A stretch of DNA of 64,000 bases from a virus, in IMG/VR virus record IMGVR_UViG_3300027749_000040, positions 1 through 64,000 of that record. One strand, 5' to 3'. The first letter of the stretch is position 1; every line of letters begins with the position of its first letter. Below are positions 50,959 to 60,160 of this stretch, piece after piece. The translations under genes were made by a program, and so were the position numbers. Under the pieces are notes generated by a model. That model searched no databases. It worked only from the letters and a program-made list of their open reading frames with translations, and was not told the DNA's origin.

Positions 50959-51758
50959 GTAGAGGAGCAATATTATTTGCATTCAACTCGCCTAAGTTTG
51001 ATTACTACAAAATGGCAGTTGCTACTGCAAAAAGAATTAATCATTTTTTGGATATGCCTGTCACAGTTGTGACAGATGAATCTTCTGTGTCCAATGACCC
51101 TTATAAATTTGACAACACTATATTAGTTGAACCTGATAAAAGCAACTCTAGAGATTGGGGCATGTGGATCAACAAGGGTCGATATCAAGCATATGAACTA
51201 AGCCCATATGATGAAACATTATTACTTGATACTGACTATATGGTCAATTCAAATAAGATATTAGACATATTCAATTATTATGATGACTTTTGCTGTCATA
51301 ATAAAACAAGTTATTTGATGCAACCTGGATTAGTACAAGAAGTTCTTAGCGTTTATAGTTTTGAAACACTATGGGCAACAGTAGTTGCATTTAAAAAATC
51401 AAATCGTACTAAGCAAATATTTGAATGTTTAGAAATGGTTCAGAAAAACTTTGAACATTACAGTAACTTGCATGGATTTGTTGCGGGAACATTTAGAAAT
51501 GATTACGCATTAACCTTAGCACTTAGAATTGCTAATGGTCATTCATTTGCTAAACAAGACTTTATCCCATGGAACTTAGTTCATTTGGGCCAAAAGAATG
51601 TACATATCTATAAAAATAATGATGATGAATTTAACACAGAATATACTGTACTACATGATAATTGGCAACGTGGTAAAATCAAAAAAGAATATACAACAAT
51701 CAAAGACATGGATTTTCATGTGATGAACAAACTTAACTTTATGGAATTAATAGCATGA
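50955..51758 (+). CDS. Glycosyltransferase-like protein A (DXD)
   Basis: Start chosen at ATG 50955 (267 aa), which overlaps the previous stop as ATGA; an open frame continues upstream to 50919 but runs inside the previous gene. SRGAILFAFNSPKFDYYKMA followed by VATAKRINHFLDMPVTVVTD resembles the nucleotide-binding half of GT-A transferases. YELSPYDETLLLDTDYMV carries the DXD metal motif (Asp92, Asp94). It is clearly paralogous to the next gene through SPYDET and the preceding RGxxxxA start. Substrate unknown. As part of the late cassette, sugar addition to a virion or host surface structure is possible. Confidence 0.65.
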   Translation: MSRGAILFAFNSPKFDYYKMAVATAKRINHFLDMPVTVVTDESSVSNDPYKFDNTILVEPDKSNSRDWGMWINKGRYQAYELSPYDETLLLDTDYMVNSNKILDIFNYYDDFCCHNKTSYLMQPGLVQEVLSVYSFETLWATVVAFKKSNRTKQIFECLEMVQKNFEHYSNLHGFVAGTFRNDYALTLALRIANGHSFAKQDFIPWNLVHLGQKNVHIYKNNDDEFNTEYTVLHDNWQRGKIKKEYTTIKDMDFHVMNKLNFMELIA

Positions 51759-52531
51759 CTAGAGGTTTTGTAATTATGGCACAGAACACGGAAAAAACTG
51801 ACTATGTAAAGTGTGCTAAAGCATTAGAGTTGAGTATCAAGCGGGTAATGCCAGATGCTAATGTAACTATTATCACAACTGATATTTTGCCACACGGAGA
51901 TCAAGCACCTGATAGTGATTGGAAACTTATTAATGACTGGCAAGTATATGAAGCTAGTCCATATGATGAGACAATCAAGTTAGAAGCTGATATGTTTTTA
52001 CCACGTAGTATTGAGCATTGGTTTGATATTATGTCAATCAATGATGTAACATTGTGTACAAAGATACGAAATTATAAGGGTGAGATTTCTACAGTAAGAG
52101 TTTATAGGAAGTTTATTGATGACAACAATCTACCTGATGTATACAATGCTATTACTTATTTTAAAAAGTCTGAAATGGCAAAACAATTTTTTGATATAGT
52201 AAGAGATGTGTTTGAAAATTGGGAAATATATAAAACAATACTGAAATGTAACCCAACAGAAAAAGCAACAACTGATTGGGTATATGCAATAGCAAGTCAT
52301 ATAATAGGTGTAGAAAAAACAACATTACCTAGTTTTAATGAATTGTCTATGACACATATGAAACAATTTATTTCCGGAACTCCCACTGAAAATTGGACGG
52401 ATACATTGGTGTATGAATTATTGCCAGATGTTTTACGAGTACACACTTATTCACAAGAGTATCCGTTTCACTATCATTCAAAGTCATTTAGTGATAAAAT
52501 AATAGAAAGCTACAAATGGAACACGTATTAA
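51755..52531 (+). CDS. Glycosyltransferase-like protein B, paralogue of A with altered DXD
   Basis: 258 residues: MTRGFVIMAQNTEKTDYVKC followed by AKALELSIKRVMPDANVTII, and YEASPYDETIKLEADMFLP. The position of the DXD motif of its neighbour is held by Glu77-Ala-Asp79, which may still bind metal or may mark a changed activity. The rest (VRVYRKFIDDNNLPDVYNAI, ATTDWVYAIASHIIGVE, LRVHTYSQEYPFHYHSK) is consistent with a GT-A fold. Start overlaps the previous stop as ATGA, and its end overlaps the next gene by 16 bases. Probably cytosolic; substrate unknown. Confidence 0.6.
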   Translation: MTRGFVIMAQNTEKTDYVKCAKALELSIKRVMPDANVTIITTDILPHGDQAPDSDWKLINDWQVYEASPYDETIKLEADMFLPRSIEHWFDIMSINDVTLCTKIRNYKGEISTVRVYRKFIDDNNLPDVYNAITYFKKSEMAKQFFDIVRDVFENWEIYKTILKCNPTEKATTDWVYAIASHIIGVEKTTLPSFNELSMTHMKQFISGTPTENWTDTLVYELLPDVLRVHTYSQEYPFHYHSKSFSDKIIESYKWNTY

Positions 52532-52848
52532 TTTGGGAACCGGTACCATTAGTAAAGCCTGAATTCAGGCTTTACTATGATGACAAAGGTAAAGTTCTTT
52601 TCTATTCATGTGAAAAACTTGAGGGTAATTACATTGTTATAGATGCTACTACATATTCAATTGGTCGACCGGACTTACGAGTTATTGACGGTAAAATTTC
52701 TACAGCAGTACCTAGTTTGGTTGTTTCAAAATTAATGCCAAATAGTGAAGGTATTGCTTGTACTGAAGAAGATATTAGTATTGTAGTAGATAAAAAATAC
52801 AAAGGTAAAACTATTAATTGGAATTTAATAACGTATGAACTCGAATGA
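52516..52848 (+). CDS. Unknown protein, 110 aa
   Basis: MEHVLIWEPVPLVKPEFRLY, YDDKGKVLFYSCEKLEGNYI, a Tyr/Val-rich beta section and an acidic C-terminus. It is predicted to be mostly beta strands, with one cysteine pair too distant to form a motif. No family recognised. The first 16 bases overlap the previous gene in another frame and the last 14 overlap the next, so its reading frame is locked into the cassette, which supports it being real. It lies between the two paralogous glycosyltransferase-like genes and a third DXD protein. Confidence 0.6.
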   Translation: MEHVLIWEPVPLVKPEFRLYYDDKGKVLFYSCEKLEGNYIVIDATTYSIGRPDLRVIDGKISTAVPSLVVSKLMPNSEGIACTEEDISIVVDKKYKGKTINWNLITYELE

Positions 52849-53788
52849 TATTATTGATGTAGCAGATTTAGATTGCATTTATCTAAGTTACGATGAACCG
52901 CAAAAAGAAGAATTTTGGCTTAAAGTCAAACACATGGTGCCATGGGCAAAGCGTGTTGACAATGTTAAAGGTAGTGATGCGGCACACAAAGCCGCAGGTG
53001 AAGCAAGTGATACAGAACGTTTCATTTTAATTGATGGTGATAACATGCCAGAAGAAAGTTTCTTCAACATTCAATTAGATTTTACAGACAAAGACAAAAC
53101 ATTCAGAAAAGCACAGTTTAGATGGAAAGCAATTAACAGTATCAATGGCTTGCGCTATGGTAATGGTGGTATGAGCAGTTGGACAAAGACTTACGTGCGT
53201 GAAATGCAAACGCATGAGCATCAAACGGAGGGTGATGTTTCACGTATAGCTGACTTTTGTTTAGACAGCAAAGATAATCTATATTGGGCGATGCATGATT
53301 GTTACAGTACAACATATCCTAACTATACAAGTTTTCAAGCGTGGCGTGCAGGTTTCCGTGAAGGTGTTAAAATGAGTTTGAATCGAGGCGTGCGCCCAAC
53401 GGTAGATGAATTCAAAGAAACAGTTGCAAGCAGAAATCTAAACAACTTGACTATCTGGCAGAACGTGGGAATGGATGTAGAGAACGGTGAGTGGGCGATC
53501 ATGGGAGCACGTATGGGAACTCATATGACTATGCTAACTGATTGGGACGTACATAATGTTCAATGGTTTGATAACTATCCTGCAATGTGGGAGACAGTTA
53601 AAGATGAAGACCCACTAGAACTATCAGAAACATATGGTGTTGAACTAAGCACTAAGCTAGGCTTACCAATGTGTGCGTTAGATAGTAAACAGAGTAAGTT
53701 TTTCAAGCGACACTATGGATCAAATTTTCATAACAAAGGTCCACTAGTAACTGAGATGGAAGTGATTCGTGAGATTGAAGGTTGGTAA
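52835..53788 (+). CDS. Glycosyltransferase-like protein C (DXD)
   Basis: 317 residues. IDVADLDCIYLSYDEPQKEE, WAKRVDNVKGSDAAHKAAGE, and ERFILIDGDNMPEESFF with Asp67 and Asp69 as the DXD pair form a GT-A type nucleotide-sugar site. Later motifs are RWKAINSINGLRYGNGGMSS, DCYSTTYPNYTSFQAWRAGF and FREGVKMSL. I associate this pattern (LSYDEP...GxxxAHK...DxDN...NGLxYGNGG) with glycosyltransferase-like genes of aquatic phages. It differs from the A/B pair. Its TAA overlaps the next ATG (TAATG). Acceptor unknown. Confidence 0.65.
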   Translation: MNSNDIIDVADLDCIYLSYDEPQKEEFWLKVKHMVPWAKRVDNVKGSDAAHKAAGEASDTERFILIDGDNMPEESFFNIQLDFTDKDKTFRKAQFRWKAINSINGLRYGNGGMSSWTKTYVREMQTHEHQTEGDVSRIADFCLDSKDNLYWAMHDCYSTTYPNYTSFQAWRAGFREGVKMSLNRGVRPTVDEFKETVASRNLNNLTIWQNVGMDVENGEWAIMGARMGTHMTMLTDWDVHNVQWFDNYPAMWETVKDEDPLELSETYGVELSTKLGLPMCALDSKQSKFFKRHYGSNFHNKGPLVTEMEVIREIEGW

Positions 53789-54450
53789 TGCAATTATATG
53801 ATCCATCTAAGAAAGGCACAATTGTAGTTGGACATATGCGTTCAGGTTCTCAATATTTATTGAGTCTAGTTAAAATAGAATTGCAAAAAAATAATGTTGA
53901 ATTTGATGACAACGGAGAATACTTTAAAGATATATTCAGTGCCATTAGATATACTGATAATAGTTACTCATTCTTAAATATTATTGACAAAATAAAAAAA
54001 CAGGACATTAGTACTAATTATAGTGTGGGTACAATCGTCTATCCTAATAGCTTAGATATGATTAGTCAGCATAAGTCAAATTATAATTATTTTTCTAATA
54101 ATTATCATCTTATTAAAATGATTAGAAAAGATGTTATGGCACAATTTATGTCATACATGGTATTTATTGAATCAAAGGCACTACATAGCGGTATAAAATC
54201 AATGGACGAAGTTAAAATAAATACTCCTTATACAGCAGGCAGACTTCATATAATACATTATCTAAATAAACTATTAGAATTAGAAAGATTTAAGGCTGAC
54301 ACAACTGTATACTATGAAGATTTACCGCACTTACCCATACCAGGTCTAACAAAAAATAATTATAATATGACCCCTAAAGAATTTTTTAAAAATTACGATG
54401 ATATTGTAAATCAAATTAACGAATTAAATATAACACATTATGAGCGGTGA
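53788..54450 (+). CDS. Sulfotransferase-like protein
   Basis: Start taken at ATG 53788 (220 aa), overlapping the preceding stop as TAATG, rather than a TTG at 53782. IVVGHMRSGSQYLLSLVKIE fits the 5'-phosphosulfate loop of PAPS-dependent sulfotransferases (P-loop-like GxxRSGSxxL). MIRKDVMAQFMSYMVFIESK fits the 3'-phosphate strand with the Arg...Asp...Ser pattern. A sulfate carrier (PAPS) from the host would be needed. It is more AT-rich than genes on both sides. Position between glycosyltransferase-like and radical SAM genes suggests modification of the same molecule. Substrate unknown. Confidence 0.6.
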   Translation: MQLYDPSKKGTIVVGHMRSGSQYLLSLVKIELQKNNVEFDDNGEYFKDIFSAIRYTDNSYSFLNIIDKIKKQDISTNYSVGTIVYPNSLDMISQHKSNYNYFSNNYHLIKMIRKDVMAQFMSYMVFIESKALHSGIKSMDEVKINTPYTAGRLHIIHYLNKLLELERFKADTTVYYEDLPHLPIPGLTKNNYNMTPKEFFKNYDDIVNQINELNITHYER

Positions 54451-56005
54451 ATACGATCAATTCGCTAGAGATATGCGTGACCGCTTGAATGCGGTTAGTC
54501 CATCACTATGTTTGGCAAAGTGGCAACAAGTCTCTATTCACTTACCTAGTGGATTGACTCAAAGTTGCTATCATCCACCAACACATAAGATACCTCTAGA
54601 ATTACTCAAAGACAATCCTAGCGTATTACACAACACCCCAATCAAAATACATGAACGTAAGCAAATGCTTGAGGGCAAACGACCAGAAGGTTGTAGTTAT
54701 TGCTGGAAAGTAGAAGACGCTAAGAGCGAAGACCCTAAAGGTCATATGAGTGACAGACACTATCGCAGTAGCGAATGGTGGAACGCACCCACGTTTGAAG
54801 AAGTCACACAAAACAAGTTTGATTATGATGTTGTACCTCGGTATGTAGAAGTTAACTTTAATCAGGCATGTAACTTTAAATGTATGTATTGTAGTCCTCA
54901 TCTTTCTAGTAGTTGGGAAGAAGAAGTTAAAAAGCATGGTGGTTATCAATTAACCGGTATGATACATAATAACTTAAAAGCACTAGAACAAAAAGGAATG
55001 ATGCCACTCAAGGTTGCAAATAAAGACAACCCCTATGTTGAAGCATTCTGGCAATGGTTTCCTGAAATATATCGTAAACTACGTGTGTTTAGAATGACCG
55101 GTGGCGAGCCACTTATGGACAAGAACACATTCAAAGTGTTAGACTATGTAAACAAAAACCCACACGGTCAACTTGAATTATCTATCACAAGCAACATGTG
55201 CCCGCCCGATCAGAAATTATTTGACAAATTTGTTGAAAAAGTCAAAGCAATTGAGACACTACGCACATATGAAGACACAGAAAACTTCAATGTACATAGC
55301 GGTAACAACTGGTATGTAGACAAAGGATTCAAACACTTTTGGTTGTTTGTATCACTAGATGGTTTTGGTGAGCAAGCAGAATATATGAGAACTGGATTAG
55401 AGTTTGAACGCATGTTGAATAACGTAAGAACTTTTTTACGTGAAACAAAATATTCTACTGTGAGTTTTATAAACACATTCAATATCATGTCTATTCCAAG
55501 TTTACATAAGTTCTTAGAAATGGTATTAGAATTACGTGCTGAGTTTGGTGGAAGAAGTCAAGTTGAGTTTGAGATTAGTCCTGACCAAACTGAAACAGAA
55601 AAAGAAAATAACATTGTTCACAAGGTTTATACTCAAAAGAAATATCAACGTGTGTTCTTTGATATTCCAATATTACGTTACCCGCCGTGGTTTAATATTC
55701 AAAACAGCGGACAATATGGAATTGATGAAGTAGAACGTTGCTTGAAGTATATGGAAGACAATGTACAGGGTGATGACTATTTGGAAACATTTGAGGGATT
55801 TAAACCGTATGAGATATTGAAAATTAAGCGAGACCTTGCTATAATGAAAGAATCTCTACCCCCGGACCAACTTTTACTAAATAAAAAGAACTTCTACATG
55901 TTTATTACAGAATATGATAGACGCAGACAAACGAATTTTATGGAAACCTTTCCGGAACTAAAGAGCTACTGGAGAGAATGTATCAAAGCGCACACTAAAC
56001 ATTAA
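54440..56005 (+). CDS. Radical SAM protein 1 with N-terminal twitch-like Cys cluster (class A)
   Basis: 521 residues. N-terminal cysteines Cys24 (SLCLAKW), Cys43 (SCYHPPTH), Cys85 and Cys88 (CSYCWKVED) resemble a SPASM/twitch iron-sulfur domain. They are followed by the radical SAM core CNFKCMYC (Cys144, Cys148, Cys151) and the SAM-binding FRMTGGEPLM. The core should bind a 4Fe-4S cluster and cleave SAM to a 5'-deoxyadenosyl radical. MSDR after the second CxxC and the C-terminal motif F-x3-YD-x-RR-x3-F-x3-FP (FITEYDRRRQTNFMETFPEL) are shared with proteins 2 and 6. The start overlaps the sulfotransferase gene by 11 bases. Substrate unknown. Confidence 0.88.
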   Translation: MSGEYDQFARDMRDRLNAVSPSLCLAKWQQVSIHLPSGLTQSCYHPPTHKIPLELLKDNPSVLHNTPIKIHERKQMLEGKRPEGCSYCWKVEDAKSEDPKGHMSDRHYRSSEWWNAPTFEEVTQNKFDYDVVPRYVEVNFNQACNFKCMYCSPHLSSSWEEEVKKHGGYQLTGMIHNNLKALEQKGMMPLKVANKDNPYVEAFWQWFPEIYRKLRVFRMTGGEPLMDKNTFKVLDYVNKNPHGQLELSITSNMCPPDQKLFDKFVEKVKAIETLRTYEDTENFNVHSGNNWYVDKGFKHFWLFVSLDGFGEQAEYMRTGLEFERMLNNVRTFLRETKYSTVSFINTFNIMSIPSLHKFLEMVLELRAEFGGRSQVEFEISPDQTETEKENNIVHKVYTQKKYQRVFFDIPILRYPPWFNIQNSGQYGIDEVERCLKYMEDNVQGDDYLETFEGFKPYEILKIKRDLAIMKESLPPDQLLLNKKNFYMFITEYDRRRQTNFMETFPELKSYWRECIKAHTKH

Positions 56006-56013
56006 GGAATAAA

Positions 56014-57540
56014 ATGGCAGGCAAGAAACACGAAGAATCATTTGCACAATACAAATCACGACTTATCGACCCCATTAGCGATAGCTATTGTGCCGCTAAG
56101 TGGCTAAATGCTACTATCTGGTTAGGCAACGGACAAACAACCAGTTGTCACCACCCATTAGGTCATCAAATTGATGTCAATGAACTAGCCACAAATCCTT
56201 CAGCAATTCATAATACTCCGCACAAGAAACTAATGCGTAAAATGATGCAAGAAGGACAACGCCCGCAAGAGTGTGAATACTGCTGGAAGATTGAAGATAT
56301 TGGTCGTGATAACATGAGTGATCGTGTTTATAAAACTGCTGTGTTTGAAGAATCAGATATTCTTAAAACTGCCAAAGCAGATTGGCAAGAGAATACAATG
56401 TTGAAGACATTAGAAGTTTCTTTTGACCGTACATGTAATTTTGCTTGTAGTTATTGTAATCCAAGTTTCAGTACAACATGGGTTAAAGATATTCACAAGT
56501 TTGGTCCTTATCGTAACATTGACGGTGATGCACGTAGTCACTTTATCAATGAAGCTGACCATGCTAAACCACTAGCGGACGATATTAATCCATATTCACA
56601 GGCATTTTGGCGCTGGTGGGAAGAAGGACTTGCTGACAACTTAGAAGAAATTCGCATTACGGGTGGTGAACCATTAATGGCTCCGGGTGTATGGAAGTTG
56701 TTTGAATGGTTTCGTAATAATCAAGAACGTGCGACAAATCGTCCAGACGGTAAGGTATTGCGCTATGCTATCAACAGTAACTTAGTTCCCAAAGATGATA
56801 TCATGGACAAGTTAATTGAGTATAGCAAATTTGTTCCCTATATGGAAGTATATACAAGTTGTGAAGCTTTTGGTGCTCATGCTGAATATATCCGTGATGG
56901 TTTTGAATGGAACAAATGGATTCATAACCTAGGTAGATTGCACACTGAAGGCAATATCAAAAAGACACACATGATGATGACTATCAATAGTTTGTGTTTG
57001 GCTAGTATTGTTGAGTTCATGGATCAAATGATGGAATTCAAAAAGATTCACAACACGATGTATCCTACAATGAGTTTAAACATCTTGCGTTTCCCTAGCT
57101 TTCAAAGTTGTGCTATGTTGCCAACTGAGATTCGCCAAAAGTATAAAGACAAACTACAGGTATGGTTAGACAATCAGATTGCTATGGATTTCCGTACTAG
57201 TGAAGGTGCACCAATGTTGATGAGTATTGAGCGTGAACAAACACAACGATTGATTGATTACCTTGACGTTGTTAAAACACCACACAAGAATGTTAAAGAC
57301 ATTCCGCAGAATCATAGAGACTTTAAACAGTTCTATGCTCAATATGATGTCCGTCGTGGTAAGAGTTTCCGTAATACTTTTCCACCAGAGTTTGTTGCAT
57401 TCTATGATAGTATTCAAACAGAATTGCCAACAGCAGATGAAATTATTACACAAAATTACCGTCAAGGTGTTGATTTGATTCCGGAGCATCCACCTGAAGA
57501 TCCAAGCAAAGATGTATTTTTTAACCAAGATTTACAATGA
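56014..57540 (+). CDS. Radical SAM protein 2 with N-terminal twitch-like Cys cluster (class A)
   Basis: 508 residues. N-terminal Cys26 (YCAAKW), Cys45 (SCHHPLGH), Cys87 and Cys90 (CEYCWKIED), core CNFACSYC (Cys141, Cys145, Cys148), IRITGGEPLM, and class A C-terminal motif FYAQYDVRRGKSFRNTF. The N-terminus also shares NPSxxHNTPxK with proteins 1 and 6, so these three form a clear subfamily. It is followed by an extra acidic/proline tail (PEHPPEDPSKDVF). This gene has the only gap in the array (8 bases, with AAGGAATAAA as ribosome site), so it may be translated more independently. Confidence 0.88.
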   Translation: MAGKKHEESFAQYKSRLIDPISDSYCAAKWLNATIWLGNGQTTSCHHPLGHQIDVNELATNPSAIHNTPHKKLMRKMMQEGQRPQECEYCWKIEDIGRDNMSDRVYKTAVFEESDILKTAKADWQENTMLKTLEVSFDRTCNFACSYCNPSFSTTWVKDIHKFGPYRNIDGDARSHFINEADHAKPLADDINPYSQAFWRWWEEGLADNLEEIRITGGEPLMAPGVWKLFEWFRNNQERATNRPDGKVLRYAINSNLVPKDDIMDKLIEYSKFVPYMEVYTSCEAFGAHAEYIRDGFEWNKWIHNLGRLHTEGNIKKTHMMMTINSLCLASIVEFMDQMMEFKKIHNTMYPTMSLNILRFPSFQSCAMLPTEIRQKYKDKLQVWLDNQIAMDFRTSEGAPMLMSIEREQTQRLIDYLDVVKTPHKNVKDIPQNHRDFKQFYAQYDVRRGKSFRNTFPPEFVAFYDSIQTELPTADEIITQNYRQGVDLIPEHPPEDPSKDVFFNQDLQ

Positions 57541-58934
57541 CGAATAAAATCATTCCATTATGGGAACACGCAAAGCCCCATAAAGATAGTAAGAACAAGG
57601 TGTTCTGTATGGCACCCTGGACTCACACTTATATCAGTCCGCAATCTGAAAGACGATTGTGCTGTGCCTCACGTGAAGAACATTCGTTCCAGAAACAATA
57701 CATTGATAGTAGTAATGATTCAAAGTACGGAACTGTAACTGAAAGTAAGACAGCATTAGATGACTATCAACCGGTAAGTTTGAAAGAACATTGGAATAGT
57801 GAATACATGAAAGACATTCGTGTGAAGCTAATGCGCGGTGAAGAAATTCCTCAATGTGATGTATGTAATAAGAACCTATTGATGGAGGGCTATTCATACC
57901 GTGGTTGGTTTACTGGATCATTGTTTAAAGATAAGATACAAGAAGCATTTGATAAGACAGATGATACCGGTCACACTACAATGGAACCAATAAGTTTTGA
58001 TTATCGTTTTAGTAATCTATGTAACTTTAAGTGCCGCATGTGCGGTGAGCAATTGTCTAGTTCATGGGAAACTGAAAAGAAAGTTCATAACTTGTGGAAC
58101 GAGAAGAATCAGCCATTCATGGTTCCTGAAATCAAGTCAGCTATGAAGACTTTTCAAGAAGAAGTTGTTGAAGTTGAATTTCGTGATGCAGTAAGTCGCG
58201 GTATTGTGGAAGAAATGTATTGGGTCGGTGGTGAGCCATTAATGTATGACGTTCACTGGTGGACGCTAGAAGAAATGTTAAAGAACGGTAGTAACAAGAA
58301 TTGCTATATGCGTTATAACAGCAACTTAAGTAGGGTACAGTTTGGTAAAAAGAACTTATATGACTATCTTCCATTGTACAAAGACTGGATGATGTGCGCT
58401 AGTATTGATGGTACTGGAGAGATTGTAGAATACATTCGCACAGGTATCAAGTGGGATGTGTGGCTTGAGAACTTTAAGAAAGGTCTTGAGTTACCTAATG
58501 GTAAAGACAAGATGATTCTTGATCTAACATTAACTGCACCGGGCATGTTTAGTTTGAAAGAACTATTTGACTTGAGTATTGAATTAGATGTTAAGATTGA
58601 AACTAAAACAACGTTTGGCTTTCATGCTGACATTATGTGGACACCATTAAGTTGGCCACGTGAGGTACTAGATGAAATGATTGATGACATACTTGCTTAT
58701 ATTCAACCACGTGCTACTTGGAAGCAAGCAACGTTGATTGGTAATTTAGAAGCATTGAAGAATACACGGAAGACTCATGCAGAAGAATGGCCCGATACTT
58801 ATAAGCAAGCCGCATTGAATGGTAAAAATTGGGTTAAAAGATTAGAAAATATTCGTGAAGACACTGCCGTTACCATGCGTAGCATTTATAGTCGAAATCC
58901 TAAACTACTAGAATGGTGGGATAACATAGGATGA
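57537..58934 (+). CDS. Radical SAM protein 3 with N-terminal SPASM-like Cys cluster (class B)
   Basis: 465 residues. The N-terminus follows the SPASM-like pattern FCMAPWTH ... RRLCCAS ... SLKEHWNSEYMKDIRVKLMR ... CDVC (Cys24, Cys42, Cys43, Cys107, Cys110), then core CNFKCRMC (Cys162, Cys166, Cys169) and YWVGGEPLMY. The N-terminal insert between the CC pair and the WN motif is longer than in proteins 4 and 5. Start overlaps the previous stop as ATGA. Class B proteins lack the YD-x-RR C-terminal motif of class A. Substrate unknown. Confidence 0.88.
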   Translation: MTNKIIPLWEHAKPHKDSKNKVFCMAPWTHTYISPQSERRLCCASREEHSFQKQYIDSSNDSKYGTVTESKTALDDYQPVSLKEHWNSEYMKDIRVKLMRGEEIPQCDVCNKNLLMEGYSYRGWFTGSLFKDKIQEAFDKTDDTGHTTMEPISFDYRFSNLCNFKCRMCGEQLSSSWETEKKVHNLWNEKNQPFMVPEIKSAMKTFQEEVVEVEFRDAVSRGIVEEMYWVGGEPLMYDVHWWTLEEMLKNGSNKNCYMRYNSNLSRVQFGKKNLYDYLPLYKDWMMCASIDGTGEIVEYIRTGIKWDVWLENFKKGLELPNGKDKMILDLTLTAPGMFSLKELFDLSIELDVKIETKTTFGFHADIMWTPLSWPREVLDEMIDDILAYIQPRATWKQATLIGNLEALKNTRKTHAEEWPDTYKQAALNGKNWVKRLENIREDTAVTMRSIYSRNPKLLEWWDNIG

Positions 58935-60160
58935 ATAGTTTGATAAGCCCTACATATTGCGTATTGCCATGGTCTCATCTGTATGCAGGGCCAGATGGAA
59001 ATATAGCACCATGTTGTGTGGGTAAAAAATTAGGAAAATATGAAGAAACTACATTAAAAGAAGCTTGGAATACTAGTGAAATGAAACAGTTGCGTTTAGA
59101 TATGATAGCAGGTGAGAAGAATGATATATGTAATGTATGTTATAATCATGAAAATGGTGGTTTCAAATCAATGCGACAAGCTTTCATCAATGAAATGCCA
59201 GATGTTACAAAAAATGTAGTAGAGATGACAAATGTAGATGGTTCTTTGTCGGATTTCAAATTATATCATTTAGATTTACGATTTAATAATCTTTGTAATT
59301 TTAAATGCAGAACATGTGGACCAAGCTTTAGTAGTTCTATTGCAATTGAATCTATACAAAATCCTAAATTAAATTTTAAAAACTTTCCTGCTTTTAAGGG
59401 ATTTAGCCAAAATCAAGGGCTTATGTCAGAGATTGAAAAACACTATCCTTATGTAAAAAGTATTTATTTTGCAGGTGGTGAACCAATGATGCAAGAAGAA
59501 CACTGGGACATATTACAACATTTTACCGAGAACGATACAGCAAAAAATGTGCACCTAATATATTCTACAAATACTAGTAAGACATCATACAAAAACAAAT
59601 CAGTATTTGATTATTGGAAATACTTCAAAGATGTTCATGTTCAAATGAGTATTGACGCTGAAGGCAAGCGGGCAGAATATTGGCGTGATGGTACGGATTG
59701 GGAAACAGTATATAACAATATTAAGCTCATTAGTTCTAGCGGAGTATATTGTACTGTGCATAGCGTCATCTCATGGATGAACATTTATAGTTATATAGAA
59801 TTAGTTAAAAAACTACTTGAAGAAAAAATAATACCTGCTAATAAGTTTACTATATGGTGCCTAGCTGACACTGAAAAAGAAGAATATTCACTACAAATAT
59901 TACCTGACTTTAAAAAACAAGAAATATCACTGGCATTAAATGATTTTATCTTATATTTGCAAAAGTGTGATAACTCACTTTATCCTAAAATAGATCATAT
60001 CATAAAAAATATAGAAAACATAAAAACTTTTATGTTTGCTAAATCACTGACTATTACCAATGAAATATTTAAAAGAAACAATATGTTAGATGAAATTAGA
60101 AATAAAGATTTTTTTGAATATTTTCCAGAACACGAAAATATGAGAGAGTATATTAAATGA
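58931..60160 (+). CDS. Radical SAM protein 4 with N-terminal SPASM-like Cys cluster (class B)
   Basis: 409 residues. YCVLPWSHLYAGPDGNIAPC followed by C, TLKEAWNTSEMKQLRLDMIA followed by GE, and CNVC (Cys10, Cys28, Cys29, Cys67, Cys70) give the most typical SPASM-type sequence of the array. Core CNFKCRTC (Cys122, Cys126, Cys129) and YFAGGEPMMQ follow. It is visibly more AT-rich than protein 3 before it. It ends DFFEYFPEHENMREYIK, reminiscent of the FPE motif in class A. ATGA overlap on both ends. Predicted cytosolic iron-sulfur enzyme; substrate unknown. Confidence 0.88.
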   Translation: MNSLISPTYCVLPWSHLYAGPDGNIAPCCVGKKLGKYEETTLKEAWNTSEMKQLRLDMIAGEKNDICNVCYNHENGGFKSMRQAFINEMPDVTKNVVEMTNVDGSLSDFKLYHLDLRFNNLCNFKCRTCGPSFSSSIAIESIQNPKLNFKNFPAFKGFSQNQGLMSEIEKHYPYVKSIYFAGGEPMMQEEHWDILQHFTENDTAKNVHLIYSTNTSKTSYKNKSVFDYWKYFKDVHVQMSIDAEGKRAEYWRDGTDWETVYNNIKLISSSGVYCTVHSVISWMNIYSYIELVKKLLEEKIIPANKFTIWCLADTEKEEYSLQILPDFKKQEISLALNDFILYLQKCDNSLYPKIDHIIKNIENIKTFMFAKSLTITNEIFKRNNMLDEIRNKDFFEYFPEHENMREYIK

